A stretch of 54,404 bases of DNA from an uncultured Acidobacteriota bacterium (GTDB lineage: Bacteria; Acidobacteriota; Vicinamibacteria; Marinacidobacterales; SMYC01): positions 1 to 54,404 of the forward strand of contig CAMYKY010000038.1 in the NCBI GenBank assembly GCA_947259165.1, written 5' to 3'. How positions within the stretch are numbered: position 1 is the stretch's first letter; each line of letters opens with the position of its first letter. Under the pieces are notes generated by a model. The model saw nothing but the letters and a program-made list of their open reading frames with translations. It was not told the DNA's origin and searched no databases. Of the stretch, positions 40,655 through 50,029 are shown one piece after another. The position numbers and the translations under genes are program-made.

Positions 40655-40759
40655 CGGTATACGGCATACGGTTCAAACCGGCGCAGATACGACCCCGTCA
40701 ACGACGCGCACCCGAAGCGCGACGAAGTTCCCGTCCGAGAGCCCGTATGCCGTATGCCG
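40655..40759. repeat. Short element with 17-bp terminal inverted repeats
   Basis: CGGTATACGGCATACGG (40655-40671) and CCGTATGCCGTATGCCG (40743-40759) are inverted with 16 of 17 matches. The element starts right after the UXS stop and ends before the TAXI gene. It holds no gene; it may be a small non-autonomous element or act as a processing hairpin. Confidence 0.65.
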
Positions 40760-40804
40760 CTATCAATAAATACTGATAAACTCCGCCACCGGAGGAGCGG
40801 TCTT

Positions 40805-41761
40805 ATGCGCAAAGCCACGGGCGTGATTTGTCTCGTTGGCATTTCGCTCGGGATATCGGGGTTGGCATTCGGGCAGACGTTGTCTATCGCGACGGGTAAC
40901 CCGGCTGGGATGTACTACCCGCTCGGCGGCGGTCTTGCTTCGATCTGGTCGCACCACATCGACGGCGTCAACATGAAGGCCGAGGTCACCGCCGGATCCG
41001 TCACCAACCTCGTCCAGATAGCCAAGCTCGAAAGCGATGTCGGCTTCGCCCAGAGCGACGCGGTCGCGGATGCCGTCGTCGGCACGGGCCGGTTCCCGAA
41101 CCCTCTATCACTTGCAATCCTGGGAAAGTTGTATCCCAACGTGGTTCACCTGGTCACGTTGAACGACTCCAAAATCGAGGAAGTCAGCGATCTGAAGAAC
41201 AAGCGCGTCTCGGTCGGCCCCCCAGGTTCGGGCAACGCGGTCACGGCGTGGAATGTTTTGAACGCGCTCGGCATCACCGAAAACGATCTCGTGGTTCGGC
41301 AACTCAACTACACAGAAACCTCGAACGGCCTCAAAGACGGCACTATTGACGCTGGCTTCATTGCCGGGGGGATTGGGATCGCTGCGGTCGTCGAGCTTGC
41401 CGTCGCCCGAGACATGGTCCTTGTCCCATTTACCGACGAGGAGATTGCCGTGGTCGTCGACGCTGTCCCTGCTTACTCCGCATTCTCGGTCCCGCCAGGG
41501 GTGTATCGAGGAGTCGACGAACCTGTCCAAACCCCAACACTTTGGAATCTGCTCGTGGTCAACCAATCGATGGACGAAGAGCTCGCCTACCGGCTCATCA
41601 AGGCGGTATTCGAGTTCCGATCCGATTTGGAGAGCATCTCACAGGTTGCGAAGTTCATCGTCCCCGAAAACGCCGCCACCGTCGGCTCATTGCCACTACA
41701 CCCGGGTGCCAGACGCTACTATGACGAGATCCTCGGACCAGACCGAGCAAGCGCAAGGTAG
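40805..41761 (+). CDS. TAXI-family TRAP transporter substrate-binding protein
   Basis: A 318-residue periplasmic protein with a signal peptide (GVICLVGISLGISGLAFGQ, cleavage near residue 24). TAXI hallmarks: IATGNPAGMYYPLGGGLA, EVTAGSVTNLVQI, VGFAQSDA, KRVSVGPPGSGN, IDAGFIAGGIG and VPPGVYRG. It captures a small carboxylate or amino acid for the TRAP permease behind it, whose start overlaps by 41 nt. GGAGGAG precedes the ATG 40805; upstream in-frame codons were rejected. Confidence 0.92.
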   Translation: MRKATGVICLVGISLGISGLAFGQTLSIATGNPAGMYYPLGGGLASIWSHHIDGVNMKAEVTAGSVTNLVQIAKLESDVGFAQSDAVADAVVGTGRFPNPLSLAILGKLYPNVVHLVTLNDSKIEEVSDLKNKRVSVGPPGSGNAVTAWNVLNALGITENDLVVRQLNYTETSNGLKDGTIDAGFIAGGIGIAAVVELAVARDMVLVPFTDEEIAVVVDAVPAYSAFSVPPGVYRGVDEPVQTPTLWNLLVVNQSMDEELAYRLIKAVFEFRSDLESISQVAKFIVPENAATVGSLPLHPGARRYYDEILGPDRASAR

Positions 41762-43604
41762 CCCACTCCTCCTCGAGGAGGCTCTTCTCAAGCTCGTCTT
41801 CGTTGCCGCGATCGCGCTTTCGTGTTTCCAACTCTGGCAGAGTCTCACCGGCTCTCTCGGCGCTACGTTTTTTCGTCCGATCCACCTCACGTGGATTATC
41901 GTCCTCACCTTCCTTCACTATCCTCTCTCTCGCGAACGTAGCGCGCGCGTTATCGACCTACTGCTCGCCGGGCTCGCGCTCTACTGCGGCTACGCGATTC
42001 TTAGCTTCGACTATCGCGGGATCGACCACATCCTCAACGGACTATCGATTCACGATTTCACCTGTGGGTTGCTGTTCATTGTTCTTCTGTTCGAGGCAAC
42101 GCGCCGCTCGGTCGGCTGGGTGATGGTTGCCCTCGGAGCTCTCTTCCTCCTCTACAACGCCTACGGAAACGTTTTACCCGACGTCATCGCAAACCGCGGG
42201 TTCACGTTCGAGCGCATCGTGCGCTTTCAGGTGTTCTCGGGAGCCGGACTGTTCGGCGCTCCACTCGGGATCGCGGCTGGCACCGTGTTTATGTTCGTTT
42301 TGTTCGGCGCGTTTCTCGAAGTCACGGGGGCGGGCCGCTTCTTCATCGATCTGGCGTTCGCTGGCGCCGGACGCTACCGTGGCGGGCCGGCCAAGGCCAG
42401 CGTGTTCGCCTCGGCGGCGATGGGCTCCATCTCGGGCTCGGCGATCGCGAACACGGTCACGACAGGCTCGTTGACGATTCCCATGATGAAGAAGCTCGGC
42501 TACAGGCCCGAGCAAGCCGCCGGCATCGAAGCGGCAGCGTCCACGGGTGGGCAGATTATGCCGCCGATCATGGGTGCGGGCGCGTTCATCATGGCAGAGT
42601 TCACCAGCACCCCCTACAACGCGATCGTCGTCCTCTCGATCGCCCCCGCGCTTTTGTACTTCGTTTGCACGTTGTTGTTCGTCCACCTGATGGCGGCAAA
42701 ACTCGGGCTCCGCGGGATGAGTGAGACGCCGCCACTTGGGCCCACGCTGCGAAACGGTTTCCATTTCTTCTACCCGCTCGCCATCGTGACCCTCCTCTTG
42801 CTCTTGAACTACTCTCCGATGCGAGTCGGTGCTGTCGGCGCTGCGATCGTCGTTTTGACCGGAGCCTTACGCGCCGGCACGCGAGTCCGAGTCAAAACGA
42901 TCTTCGACGGCCTCAAACGCGGCGCGATCATGGCGCTTCCGATCTCCGCGGCGTGCGCGACCGCCGGCATCGTCGTGGGAGTGATCGGACAGACCGGGAT
43001 CGGGCTTCAGTTCACCGAGTCCGTAGTCGAGCTCGCGGGCGGTGCGCTTTGGCTCGCACTCGTGCTCATCGCCGGTGCGGCCCTCATTCTCGGGATGGGA
43101 CTCCCGGTGACGGCCGCCTACATTGTACTATCCGTCATGGCGGCACCCGCGCTCAGGGATCTCGGCCTCCCGCTCGTCGTCGCACACGTGATCATCTTCT
43201 GGTTCTCGCAGACCTCCAACGTAACCCCGCCGATCGCGCTGGCGGCGTTCGCCGGCGCTGGTATCGCCGAGGCGCGACCGATGGCATCCGCGATGGAAGC
43301 GCTAAAGCTTTCCGCAGGTTTCTTCATCATTCCGGTCATGATGGCGTATTCGAGTCTCCTCCTGATCGATGGAGTCTCATTACCCGCGCTAGCATGGTCG
43401 ATCGCTATCACCCTCGCCATCATTATCGCCGTGGCCGTGTCTACCGAAGGCTACGCACTGCGCGCAGCGACTTCTTACGAACGGTGGTTCCTGGTCCTCT
43501 CCGCCGCCCTGCTGGTCTACCCCGACGAGCGAAGTCGAATCCTTGGCCTTGCCGCCGTCACCGCAACGTTGTCAGCGCACCTGCTGAGGGTCCGGCGGTC
43601 GTGA
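41721..43604 (+). CDS. TRAP transporter fused 4TM/12TM permease
   Basis: A 627-residue membrane protein with about 17-19 hydrophobic segments. The N-terminal ~150 residues correspond to DctQ, the rest to DctM: RYRGGPAKASVFASAAMGSI, SGSAIANTVTTGSLTIPMMK, AAASTGGQIMPPIMGAGAF and SQTSNVTPPIALAAFAGAGI. It is a Na+-coupled secondary importer with the TAXI protein. ATG 41721 is chosen; the frame extends upstream in the binding-protein gene as an artefact. Confidence 0.93.
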   Translation: MTRSSDQTEQAQGSPLLLEEALLKLVFVAAIALSCFQLWQSLTGSLGATFFRPIHLTWIIVLTFLHYPLSRERSARVIDLLLAGLALYCGYAILSFDYRGIDHILNGLSIHDFTCGLLFIVLLFEATRRSVGWVMVALGALFLLYNAYGNVLPDVIANRGFTFERIVRFQVFSGAGLFGAPLGIAAGTVFMFVLFGAFLEVTGAGRFFIDLAFAGAGRYRGGPAKASVFASAAMGSISGSAIANTVTTGSLTIPMMKKLGYRPEQAAGIEAAASTGGQIMPPIMGAGAFIMAEFTSTPYNAIVVLSIAPALLYFVCTLLFVHLMAAKLGLRGMSETPPLGPTLRNGFHFFYPLAIVTLLLLLNYSPMRVGAVGAAIVVLTGALRAGTRVRVKTIFDGLKRGAIMALPISAACATAGIVVGVIGQTGIGLQFTESVVELAGGALWLALVLIAGAALILGMGLPVTAAYIVLSVMAAPALRDLGLPLVVAHVIIFWFSQTSNVTPPIALAAFAGAGIAEARPMASAMEALKLSAGFFIIPVMMAYSSLLLIDGVSLPALAWSIAITLAIIIAVAVSTEGYALRAATSYERWFLVLSAALLVYPDERSRILGLAAVTATLSAHLLRVRRS

Positions 43605-43622
43605 ACGGAATACCGTCCACCG

Positions 43623-44954
43623 CTACCGACCGCGCTGGCACAGAGCTTCGACGTCGTGTCGCTCCTTGGGCACGCCGTACGTGAGCACCCGATGTCCCGA
43701 CGGCGTCACCAGAACGTCGTCCTCGATGCGCACCCCGATACCTCGGTACTCCTTCCGGACCCTTTGGTCTCGAGGGCCGAAATAGAGCCCGGGCTCGATC
43801 GTCAGGACCATACCAGCCCGCAACTTCATCGGCTTACCGTCGGGCTCTCGGTAGCCGCCGACGTCGTGGACGTCCATCCCTAGCCAATGACTCGTCCCGT
43901 GCATGAACCACTCTCGATGAGCATCGGCCTCGAGCAGCTTCTTGCGGTCTCCTCGCAAGATCCCGAGCCCGAGCAGTCCGTCAATCGTCGCTCGAACGGC
44001 GGCAGCGTGCGGGGCGTTCCACCGCCGTCCGGGTCTCACCGCCCGAATGGCCGACTTTTGTGCTTTCAGAACGATCCGATACACCGCCGCTTGCGCGTCC
44101 GTGAATCGTCCAGAGACTGGAAATGTGCGCGTGACGTCCGCAGTGTAGAGGTCGGCCTCGGCGCCTGCGTCGACGAGCACGAGCTCGCCCGGCTTCATCT
44201 TGCGATTGTTGTCGACGTAGTGCAGCACGCAGGCGTTAGCTCCGCTCGCAACGATCGAATCGTATCCGTTCCGCTTCGACCCCATGCAGCGGAACATGGC
44301 TTCGATCTCCGCTTGAAGCTCGTACTCCATCTGACCCGGCGCGGCGGCTTCCATGGCTCGGCGATGTCCCGCGGCCGTCACTTTCGCCGCCTTGTCGAGG
44401 GCGCTGATTTCGAACCTGTCTTTGATGAGCCGACTCGTCGCAATTACGGGAGCCGGGTCTTTCACTATCGGATGCGCCGCGGGGTTGCCACGATAATCGA
44501 ACGCGACGTTGCGCTCGAACACCCGAGCGAGGGATCGGTCCATGAGCTCGTCGACACCGAGGGTGTAAAACAGCCGGCCGACGCTTTGGAGTTGGGCCTC
44601 GAGCTTTTCGTACAACAGCGCCGTGGGATAGGCTTCATCGACGCCGAGCTTCCGAATCGCGCCGCGCGGTCCCATCCGCGACCCATCCCAAACTTCACGC
44701 TTCGGATCTCGAGGTCGGACGAAAAGAATCGAGCGATGTTCGCGCGCGTTCACGCGGTAGGCCGCGAGAACGGCCTCGGGTTCGTCGAACCCGGTGAGGT
44801 AGTGAAAATCACTCCCGGGGCGAAACGCGTAGTGGACGTCTCCATTGCGGATGCGAAGCGGTGCGGTTGGGAGTACGAGCAACCCATCGCCAAGTTCGTT
44901 CAGCACCCGTTGACGACGCTTCCGCCAGGATGCGCGGAACTCTTCAGATGACAT
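43623..44954 (-). CDS. pepP: M24 Xaa-Pro aminopeptidase
   Basis: A 443-residue protein with an N-terminal AMP_N creatinase-like domain (VLPTAPLRIRNGDVHYAFRP, SDFHYLTGF) and the pita-bread catalytic domain. Metal ligands: Asp in LVDAGAEADLYTADVTRTFP (two Asp), His in HGTSHWLGMDVHDVGG, Glu in LTIEPGLYF and GVRIEDDVL. It removes N-terminal residues before proline with Mn. ATG 44954 is preferred (GGAG before it, 11-nt overlap with the FAD gene); the frame opens upstream to 45035. Confidence 0.92.
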   Translation of the reverse strand: MSSEEFRASWRKRRQRVLNELGDGLLVLPTAPLRIRNGDVHYAFRPGSDFHYLTGFDEPEAVLAAYRVNAREHRSILFVRPRDPKREVWDGSRMGPRGAIRKLGVDEAYPTALLYEKLEAQLQSVGRLFYTLGVDELMDRSLARVFERNVAFDYRGNPAAHPIVKDPAPVIATSRLIKDRFEISALDKAAKVTAAGHRRAMEAAAPGQMEYELQAEIEAMFRCMGSKRNGYDSIVASGANACVLHYVDNNRKMKPGELVLVDAGAEADLYTADVTRTFPVSGRFTDAQAAVYRIVLKAQKSAIRAVRPGRRWNAPHAAAVRATIDGLLGLGILRGDRKKLLEADAHREWFMHGTSHWLGMDVHDVGGYREPDGKPMKLRAGMVLTIEPGLYFGPRDQRVRKEYRGIGVRIEDDVLVTPSGHRVLTYGVPKERHDVEALCQRGR

Positions 44955-46092
44955 TGAGCTCCGGGACTGCGTCTTCTTGGAATCTTTCGATCCGATACGG
45001 CTCGAGCTCCACGCTCGACGATCGGCCATCGACAATCAGCTCGGCGAGCGCGAGCCCGACGGCGGGTGCGTGTTGCATCCCATGCCCGCTGAAACCGTTC
45101 GCACACACGAAGTTTTCGAGCTCCGGCACTTTTCCGATAATCGCGTTGTGATCGGGCGACACTTCGTACAAACCCGCGACAGCGTTTTGGATCTCCGCTT
45201 CTTCGACCCGCGGGACGCGAGCGATCGCGTGCTCACCGACTCGCGCAAGAAAATCCCAATCGACTTGTTGGTTGAAGCTTGGAGGCTCGTTCGGGTCGGA
45301 CTCACCAATCAACATGCCTCCGCTCTCACGATGCATGTAGACCCCGGTCCCCCAGTCGATGAGCAATGGGAACGTCTCCGCAATCCACGGCATCGGCTGC
45401 GTGAGAAAATATTGCCGGCGCACCGGCTCGACGGGCACGTTCACACCCGCCATCTCGCCGACACCCTTGGCCCACGGACCGGCGGCGTTTACCACCCATT
45501 GCGTTTCCCAGCGTTCTCCGCCCGCGATGATCGTACGGACGCGGCCGCCGGCAACCTCAACCCCGCTGACTTCGGATGAGCGAACAATGTTCACGCCGAG
45601 CCGATGCGCGTTTTTCGCGTACCCCTGCACGATCGCGTGAGGATTGGCGATGCCGTCAGCGCCGCAAAACGTCGCGCCCACCAAATCGTCGATGAACAAC
45701 TCCGCGACCACGCCGCGGGCTTCTTCCGGTGTCAGCACGTCGACGGGCACGCCCATCTGTCGTTGTTGCTTTGCGTTCGCGCGAAACGCTTCCAGGTCGC
45801 TCTCGTTCGTCAACACGAACAGGTAGCCGTTGCGTTTGAAGTCGACCGACTCGTCCATCTCCTCTTCGAATCGTTCGAATGCAGCGATGCTGATGCGTGA
45901 CATTTCGATATTCGCCGCCGTCGAGAACTGCAACCGCACTCCGCCGGCGCATTTGCCTGTCGAGCCTGTGCCAAGCGCCTCTTCGCGCTCAAAGATCACA
46001 ACGTCTTTCATCCCCCGCTTCGCCAAATGGTAAGCGATGGAAGTGCCCATAATCCCGCCGCCAATGATCGCAACGTCCACGTTTTTCGCCAT
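44944..46092 (-). CDS. FAD-dependent amine/amino acid oxidoreductase
   Basis: A 382-residue DAO-family protein like sarcosine oxidase beta subunit: FAD site VAIIGGGIMGTSIAYHLAKR, GSTGKCAGGVR, VVNAAGPWAKGV, and the C-terminal VSPDHNAIIGKVPE with ANGFSGHGMQHAPAVG. It oxidises an N-methyl or primary amine such as sarcosine, glycine or proline; the substrate is open. It is transcribed ahead of the M24 peptidase with overlap, so a role in catabolism of proline- or N-methylamino-acid-containing peptides is possible. Confidence 0.9.
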   Translation of the reverse strand: MAKNVDVAIIGGGIMGTSIAYHLAKRGMKDVVIFEREEALGTGSTGKCAGGVRLQFSTAANIEMSRISIAAFERFEEEMDESVDFKRNGYLFVLTNESDLEAFRANAKQQRQMGVPVDVLTPEEARGVVAELFIDDLVGATFCGADGIANPHAIVQGYAKNAHRLGVNIVRSSEVSGVEVAGGRVRTIIAGGERWETQWVVNAAGPWAKGVGEMAGVNVPVEPVRRQYFLTQPMPWIAETFPLLIDWGTGVYMHRESGGMLIGESDPNEPPSFNQQVDWDFLARVGEHAIARVPRVEEAEIQNAVAGLYEVSPDHNAIIGKVPELENFVCANGFSGHGMQHAPAVGLALAELIVDGRSSSVELEPYRIERFQEDAVPELNVI

Positions 46093-46404
46093 ACTGTGAG
46101 TCCCGCGTCAGTCGATGAACATGTTCGGGATCGTAGTGAGTTTCATTTGGGTTAAGTATCACGGTGAGAGCGGTGGCTCAATGATTGAAGCCCCGACTAA
46201 GGAAGGAAACCGTTGCAACCTGACCGGAAGGTCCCACGCACTTCCCGTGTCCGTGCCCGATTGTTTTTCCCCGACCCGCCCCGCCGCCTTCCAATCGAAC
46301 ATCATGCGAACTCGGGCACGCACACGGGCACGCACACGACGACCACGGTAGGGACGACGGCGGGATCAGAGACTTCACGGTCTTCGCAACCAACAACAAC
46401 ACGC
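46093..46404. other. Intergenic spacer with a 12-nt tandem duplication
   Basis: About 310 nt between the divergent-looking ends of two minus-strand genes. GGGCACGCACAC occurs twice in tandem (46314-46337). No gene or RNA is recognised. It should hold the promoter of the FAD oxidoreductase. Confidence 0.4.
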
Positions 46405-47670
46405 TCATTCAACCCTGATCGTCAGCTCAGCCCCAAACAGCATCGTTCGATCATTATCCCTCGCGGCCCACTCGAGCAGCGTTTCCACGCTCCGCTCAAC
46501 CTTTCCCTCGAAGGATACTGCCCCATTTGTCGTTACCTTGACCGGCGCGTCGAATTCGACTTCGTCCGGGGAAAGCAACAAGGTATATCGCCTCACGCCG
46601 TCCACGGCGACTTCGATCGAATTCCCGCGCCGATCGACCACGACCCGGCCCGAGGGTCTCGTGTGCGGGAAGAGCCCACCGGCGAGGTTGTCACCGGAGA
46701 GCTCGTCAATGACGAGCCACGAGAACCGTCCGAATGCGGCAGGGTCTTCTGTCTCCCACGACAGTCGCTCCGGAAGAGGGTCGCGAACATGCTCCTCGGC
46801 GAAGGCTTCTAGACGGGGTGTCTCGCTATTCCACCAACGGGTGTTGTGTCCTCCCGGATGAGGACGGAAGATCACCGTCGCTCCTTCTTCACGGAAGGCC
46901 TCGATGTACGCTCGCACACGCGCTGCCGGATAGAGCCGGTCGGTCTCACCGCTGACGACGTAGAGCGGCTTGTTCACGAGATTGGTTTCGAACATCTCTC
47001 CCCGAACACCAGAGCGCGGGTTCGATAACACCGCGGGATGACCGATGAAGGGAAAATACGCGGCCCAGGGTGTCGACGCCTTCATCGCGAAGTAGTAGAC
47101 CCCGGTTCCGCCGTCAGAGACGCCGTAGAGAAACACCCGGTTCTCATCAACGTTGTACAGCGACTTGATCCGGTCCAGGATGGATTCCAGATTCTCGATT
47201 TGACTGGGCTGCCACCAAAGCGAGCCCCGCCACGACGCCGGGAACACAGAGATCTGCTCAACGCGTTCGAACCGGTCGAAGCGACGCCACCAGCTATCTC
47301 CTTTTCGAGGAGCGTCGGAGCGATTCACGCCGCCATGCAAATAGAAGCACACCCGATACGACACTGACGGGTCATAGTCTTCGGGTACCAAGACGACGTA
47401 TTGGTGCCGGCCCCCAGCCCCGTCGCGGCTCCACTCCAGCCGGCCGGTCTCGACATCTTGTGGGTAAGAGCGACCCGTTCGCAGCCTGGCGTGCACCACC
47501 GAATACTCGGCGCCGGCGCGCTGAAGCCGTTCGCCAGCCTTCGCACGATCCGACACGCTCTCGGCGGCAAGAAACTGGGAAAACACGGCGTCTTGCCCGG
47601 ACGCGGCAAGTCCATATGAGCCGAAAACCGCCACCACGGCCACGACGTCTCCCAGCGTACGGAGCTTCAT
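46405..47670 (-). CDS. Secreted alpha/beta hydrolase (esterase/PHB-depolymerase-like)
   Basis: A 421-residue protein with a signal peptide (VVAVVAVFGSYGLAASGQ). The hydrolase core runs from ~95 to 300: YVVLVPEDYDPS, CFYLHGGVNRS (oxyanion), nucleophile elbow YGVSDGGTGVYYFA, an acid near VVSGETDRLYP and the catalytic His in FRPHPGGHNTRWW. A C-terminal beta-rich domain of ~110 residues follows. Substrates are unknown. It is divergent from the lytic transglycosylase with a 63-nt gap. Confidence 0.82.
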   Translation of the reverse strand: MKLRTLGDVVAVVAVFGSYGLAASGQDAVFSQFLAAESVSDRAKAGERLQRAGAEYSVVHARLRTGRSYPQDVETGRLEWSRDGAGGRHQYVVLVPEDYDPSVSYRVCFYLHGGVNRSDAPRKGDSWWRRFDRFERVEQISVFPASWRGSLWWQPSQIENLESILDRIKSLYNVDENRVFLYGVSDGGTGVYYFAMKASTPWAAYFPFIGHPAVLSNPRSGVRGEMFETNLVNKPLYVVSGETDRLYPAARVRAYIEAFREEGATVIFRPHPGGHNTRWWNSETPRLEAFAEEHVRDPLPERLSWETEDPAAFGRFSWLVIDELSGDNLAGGLFPHTRPSGRVVVDRRGNSIEVAVDGVRRYTLLLSPDEVEFDAPVKVTTNGAVSFEGKVERSVETLLEWAARDNDRTMLFGAELTIRVE

Positions 47671-47733
47671 GCGCGAAGCCTAGCAAACTGGCGCGGCCGG
47701 TGCCGGTACGACATAATCGCCGCGGAGGCACCC

Positions 47734-49248
47734 ATGCGATCCCTTTTACTCGGAGTCACGCTTTGGTTCGCGCTCGGCTGTACCAGCCCTGAACCGGAAA
47801 CGGTCGAGTCCGCCATGGCCGCGCCCGACACACTCGACGAGGTACCCACGACGGACCAGCCGCTGGTGTTGTCGGTAACGGAAGATGCGCTGCCTGACGA
47901 TCTACCTCTCGCCCAACCGTGGAAGGGCGATCTCGACGGGATGATCGAGCGACGCGTGATCCGCGCCGTGGTCGTCGTCAGCATGACTCAGTATTTTCTC
48001 GACGGGGCCACCCAACGCGGTATCACCTACGAGGCCCTGCAATTGTTCGAAAAAGCGCTCAACGAGAAAATGAACACCGGGAACCTGAAGCTCCACGTTG
48101 CCATTATCCCGGTCGCCCGCGACCAACTCCTCCCGTCACTTCTCGAGGGTCGAGCGGATATCGCCGCTGCGAATCTTACGATCACGCCCGATCGACAGCA
48201 ACTCGTCGATTTTTCGATTCCGGCATTCACTGGCGTCAAAGAAATCGTTGTGACCGGTCCGCAAAGTCCGGAGCTCCAAGAGCTCCACGATCTCGCCGGC
48301 CAGGAAATCCATGTGCGCGCGTCGAGCAGCTATTTCACGAGCTTGACCCAACTGAATCGCGAGCTTCGCGACGCCGGCAAAGAAGAGATGAAGCTCACTC
48401 TCGCCGATGAGCACCTCGAGGACGAGGACTTGCTTCAAATGGTCAACGCAGGCCTTCTTCCTATCGTCGTCGTGGATAGTAGCAAGGCGGAGTTTTGGAC
48501 CCAAATCTTCGACAATCTCGAGCTGCATTCGAACCTCGCGGTGCGAACTGATGGCGAGATAGCTTGGGCCTTCCGACCCGAGAGCCCGAAGCTTGCGGCC
48601 GAAGTCAACGCCTTCATCGAAGCGAACCGTAAAGGCACGCTGATGGGCAACATGCTTTTCAAACGTTACTTGAAGAACACGAAATGGGTTGAAAACGCCG
48701 TTTCCGGAACCGAGATGGCGAAATTCGAGTCAACCGTTCACCTGTTTCAACGCTACGGAGAACAATACGACTTCGACCATCTGATGCTCGCCGCTCTCGG
48801 CTATCAGGAATCCCGGCTAGATCAGAGCGTCAAGAGTCGGGTCGGAGCCGTCGGCGTGATGCAAATGCTCCCGACGACTGCGGCCGATCCGAACGTCGCG
48901 ATCCCGAACATCAACGAGATCGAACCGAATATCCACGCCGGGACGAAATACCTTCGTTTCCTGCGCGACCGTTATTTCAAGGACGAGCCTATGAGCGAAG
49001 TCAACAAAACCCTGTTCACGTTTGCGTCCTACAACGCGGGACCCGCCCGCGTACGCGGACTGCGCAACAAAGCCGAAGCCGCCGGGCTAGACCCGAACCT
49101 ATGGTTCGACAACGTCGAGGTGATCGCTTCGAAAGAAATTGGTCGAGAGACTGTGCAATACGTTGCCAATATCTACAAGTACTACATCGCCTACCGCCAA
49201 GTGGAGAGACAGCGGGAGCGCAAACAAAACGCTCTCCCTTCGGAATAG
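47734..49248 (+). CDS. MltF-like membrane-bound lytic transglycosylase
   Basis: A 504-residue lipoprotein (lipobox FALGC, Cys16). Residues ~60-320 are a solute-binding-3-like domain (GRADIAAANLTITPDRQQLV, DFSIPAF) and from ~340 the SLT domain follows: LAALGYQESRLDQ with the catalytic Glu, GAVGVMQMLPTTA, NIHAGTKYLRFL and FASYNAGPARVRGL. MltF cleaves peptidoglycan glycan strands to anhydromuropeptides; the binding domain regulates it by muropeptides. It would sit at the inner face of the outer membrane. Confidence 0.93.
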   Translation: MRSLLLGVTLWFALGCTSPEPETVESAMAAPDTLDEVPTTDQPLVLSVTEDALPDDLPLAQPWKGDLDGMIERRVIRAVVVVSMTQYFLDGATQRGITYEALQLFEKALNEKMNTGNLKLHVAIIPVARDQLLPSLLEGRADIAAANLTITPDRQQLVDFSIPAFTGVKEIVVTGPQSPELQELHDLAGQEIHVRASSSYFTSLTQLNRELRDAGKEEMKLTLADEHLEDEDLLQMVNAGLLPIVVVDSSKAEFWTQIFDNLELHSNLAVRTDGEIAWAFRPESPKLAAEVNAFIEANRKGTLMGNMLFKRYLKNTKWVENAVSGTEMAKFESTVHLFQRYGEQYDFDHLMLAALGYQESRLDQSVKSRVGAVGVMQMLPTTAADPNVAIPNINEIEPNIHAGTKYLRFLRDRYFKDEPMSEVNKTLFTFASYNAGPARVRGLRNKAEAAGLDPNLWFDNVEVIASKEIGRETVQYVANIYKYYIAYRQVERQRERKQNALPSE

Positions 49249-49297
49249 CCTGAGCCCTATCCGTTCGTCGCGCGCCGGGCACGGGTGCGAACGTAGC

Positions 49298-49852
49298 CTA
49301 CGCTCCTGCTTCGTTCGAGAGGATCTTCTGCAGCCAAAACAGATAGTGCAGAGCTGAAGCAACGACGAGAACGGCAGTGGCGCCCAGCAGGTAGGCCGTC
49401 GCTGGATGATCGGTTTGCAGGTAGTTGCACCCGATGACCCACAGAATCATCACGAGGTGGATAGTCGTCGTGGCTTTGCCGAGGAGACTTGGTGGGAAGC
49501 TGCGTCGCGCGATCACGAGATTAAAGACGAGCACCGCGAGTAGGATTCCGGCGTCGCGGCTGATCGAAAGGATCGCGATCCAAGCTGGAATACGTACGGT
49601 GAGACTCTCGCTCGGCAGGGAAAGCGCAATCAAGCTCGAGGTGACCAGTAACTTGTCGGCGAGGGGGTCGAGCATCGTCCCGAGCTCGGTCCGCTCGTTG
49701 CGAATCCGCGCAAAGAAACCGTCGAGGGCGTCGGTAACCCCCGCCACAAAAAACACGATGAGCGCCCAGCCATAGAACCCGTAAACCAACAAAATCACGA
49801 GCCCCGGCACGAGGCACATGCGTAACAACGTGAGTTGGTTCGCCAGCGTCAT
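49298..49852 (-). CDS. CDP-alcohol phosphatidyltransferase (PgsA-like)
   Basis: A 184-residue membrane protein with five to six hydrophobic segments and the CDP-OH-P motif D-G-x2-A-R-x8-G-x3-D-x3-D, seen as DGFFARIRNERTELGTMLD followed by PLAD. N-terminal LANQLTLLRMCLVPG is of PgsA type. It would make phosphatidylglycerol phosphate from CDP-diacylglycerol and glycerol-3-phosphate, though cardiolipin-type synthases share the motif. Convergent with the transglycosylase. Confidence 0.88.
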   Translation of the reverse strand: MTLANQLTLLRMCLVPGLVILLVYGFYGWALIVFFVAGVTDALDGFFARIRNERTELGTMLDPLADKLLVTSSLIALSLPSESLTVRIPAWIAILSISRDAGILLAVLVFNLVIARRSFPPSLLGKATTTIHLVMILWVIGCNYLQTDHPATAYLLGATAVLVVASALHYLFWLQKILSNEAGA

Positions 49853-50029
49853 CGAGGTAATTGATTGATTTGTAACTAGTTAGCCGACATTTCCTGTCGG
49901 GGCTCAAACCGCTTCAATTTTCGTATCGAACTCAGTATACTCGTCGGGAATCAACATCCAGTTCGAAGCTGGCGACCCAACACCGTCTGGTAGCTGCTGG
50001 AATGGCTTGGCGCTTTGGGGAGACGCTGA

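Noticed and set aside
41346-41720. Longer TRAP permease starting inside the TAXI gene
   Set aside because: The extra codons are out-of-frame TAXI sequence without membrane segments.
46314-46337. Tandem 12-nt repeat as regulatory array
   Set aside because: Only two units and no palindromic or promoter context.
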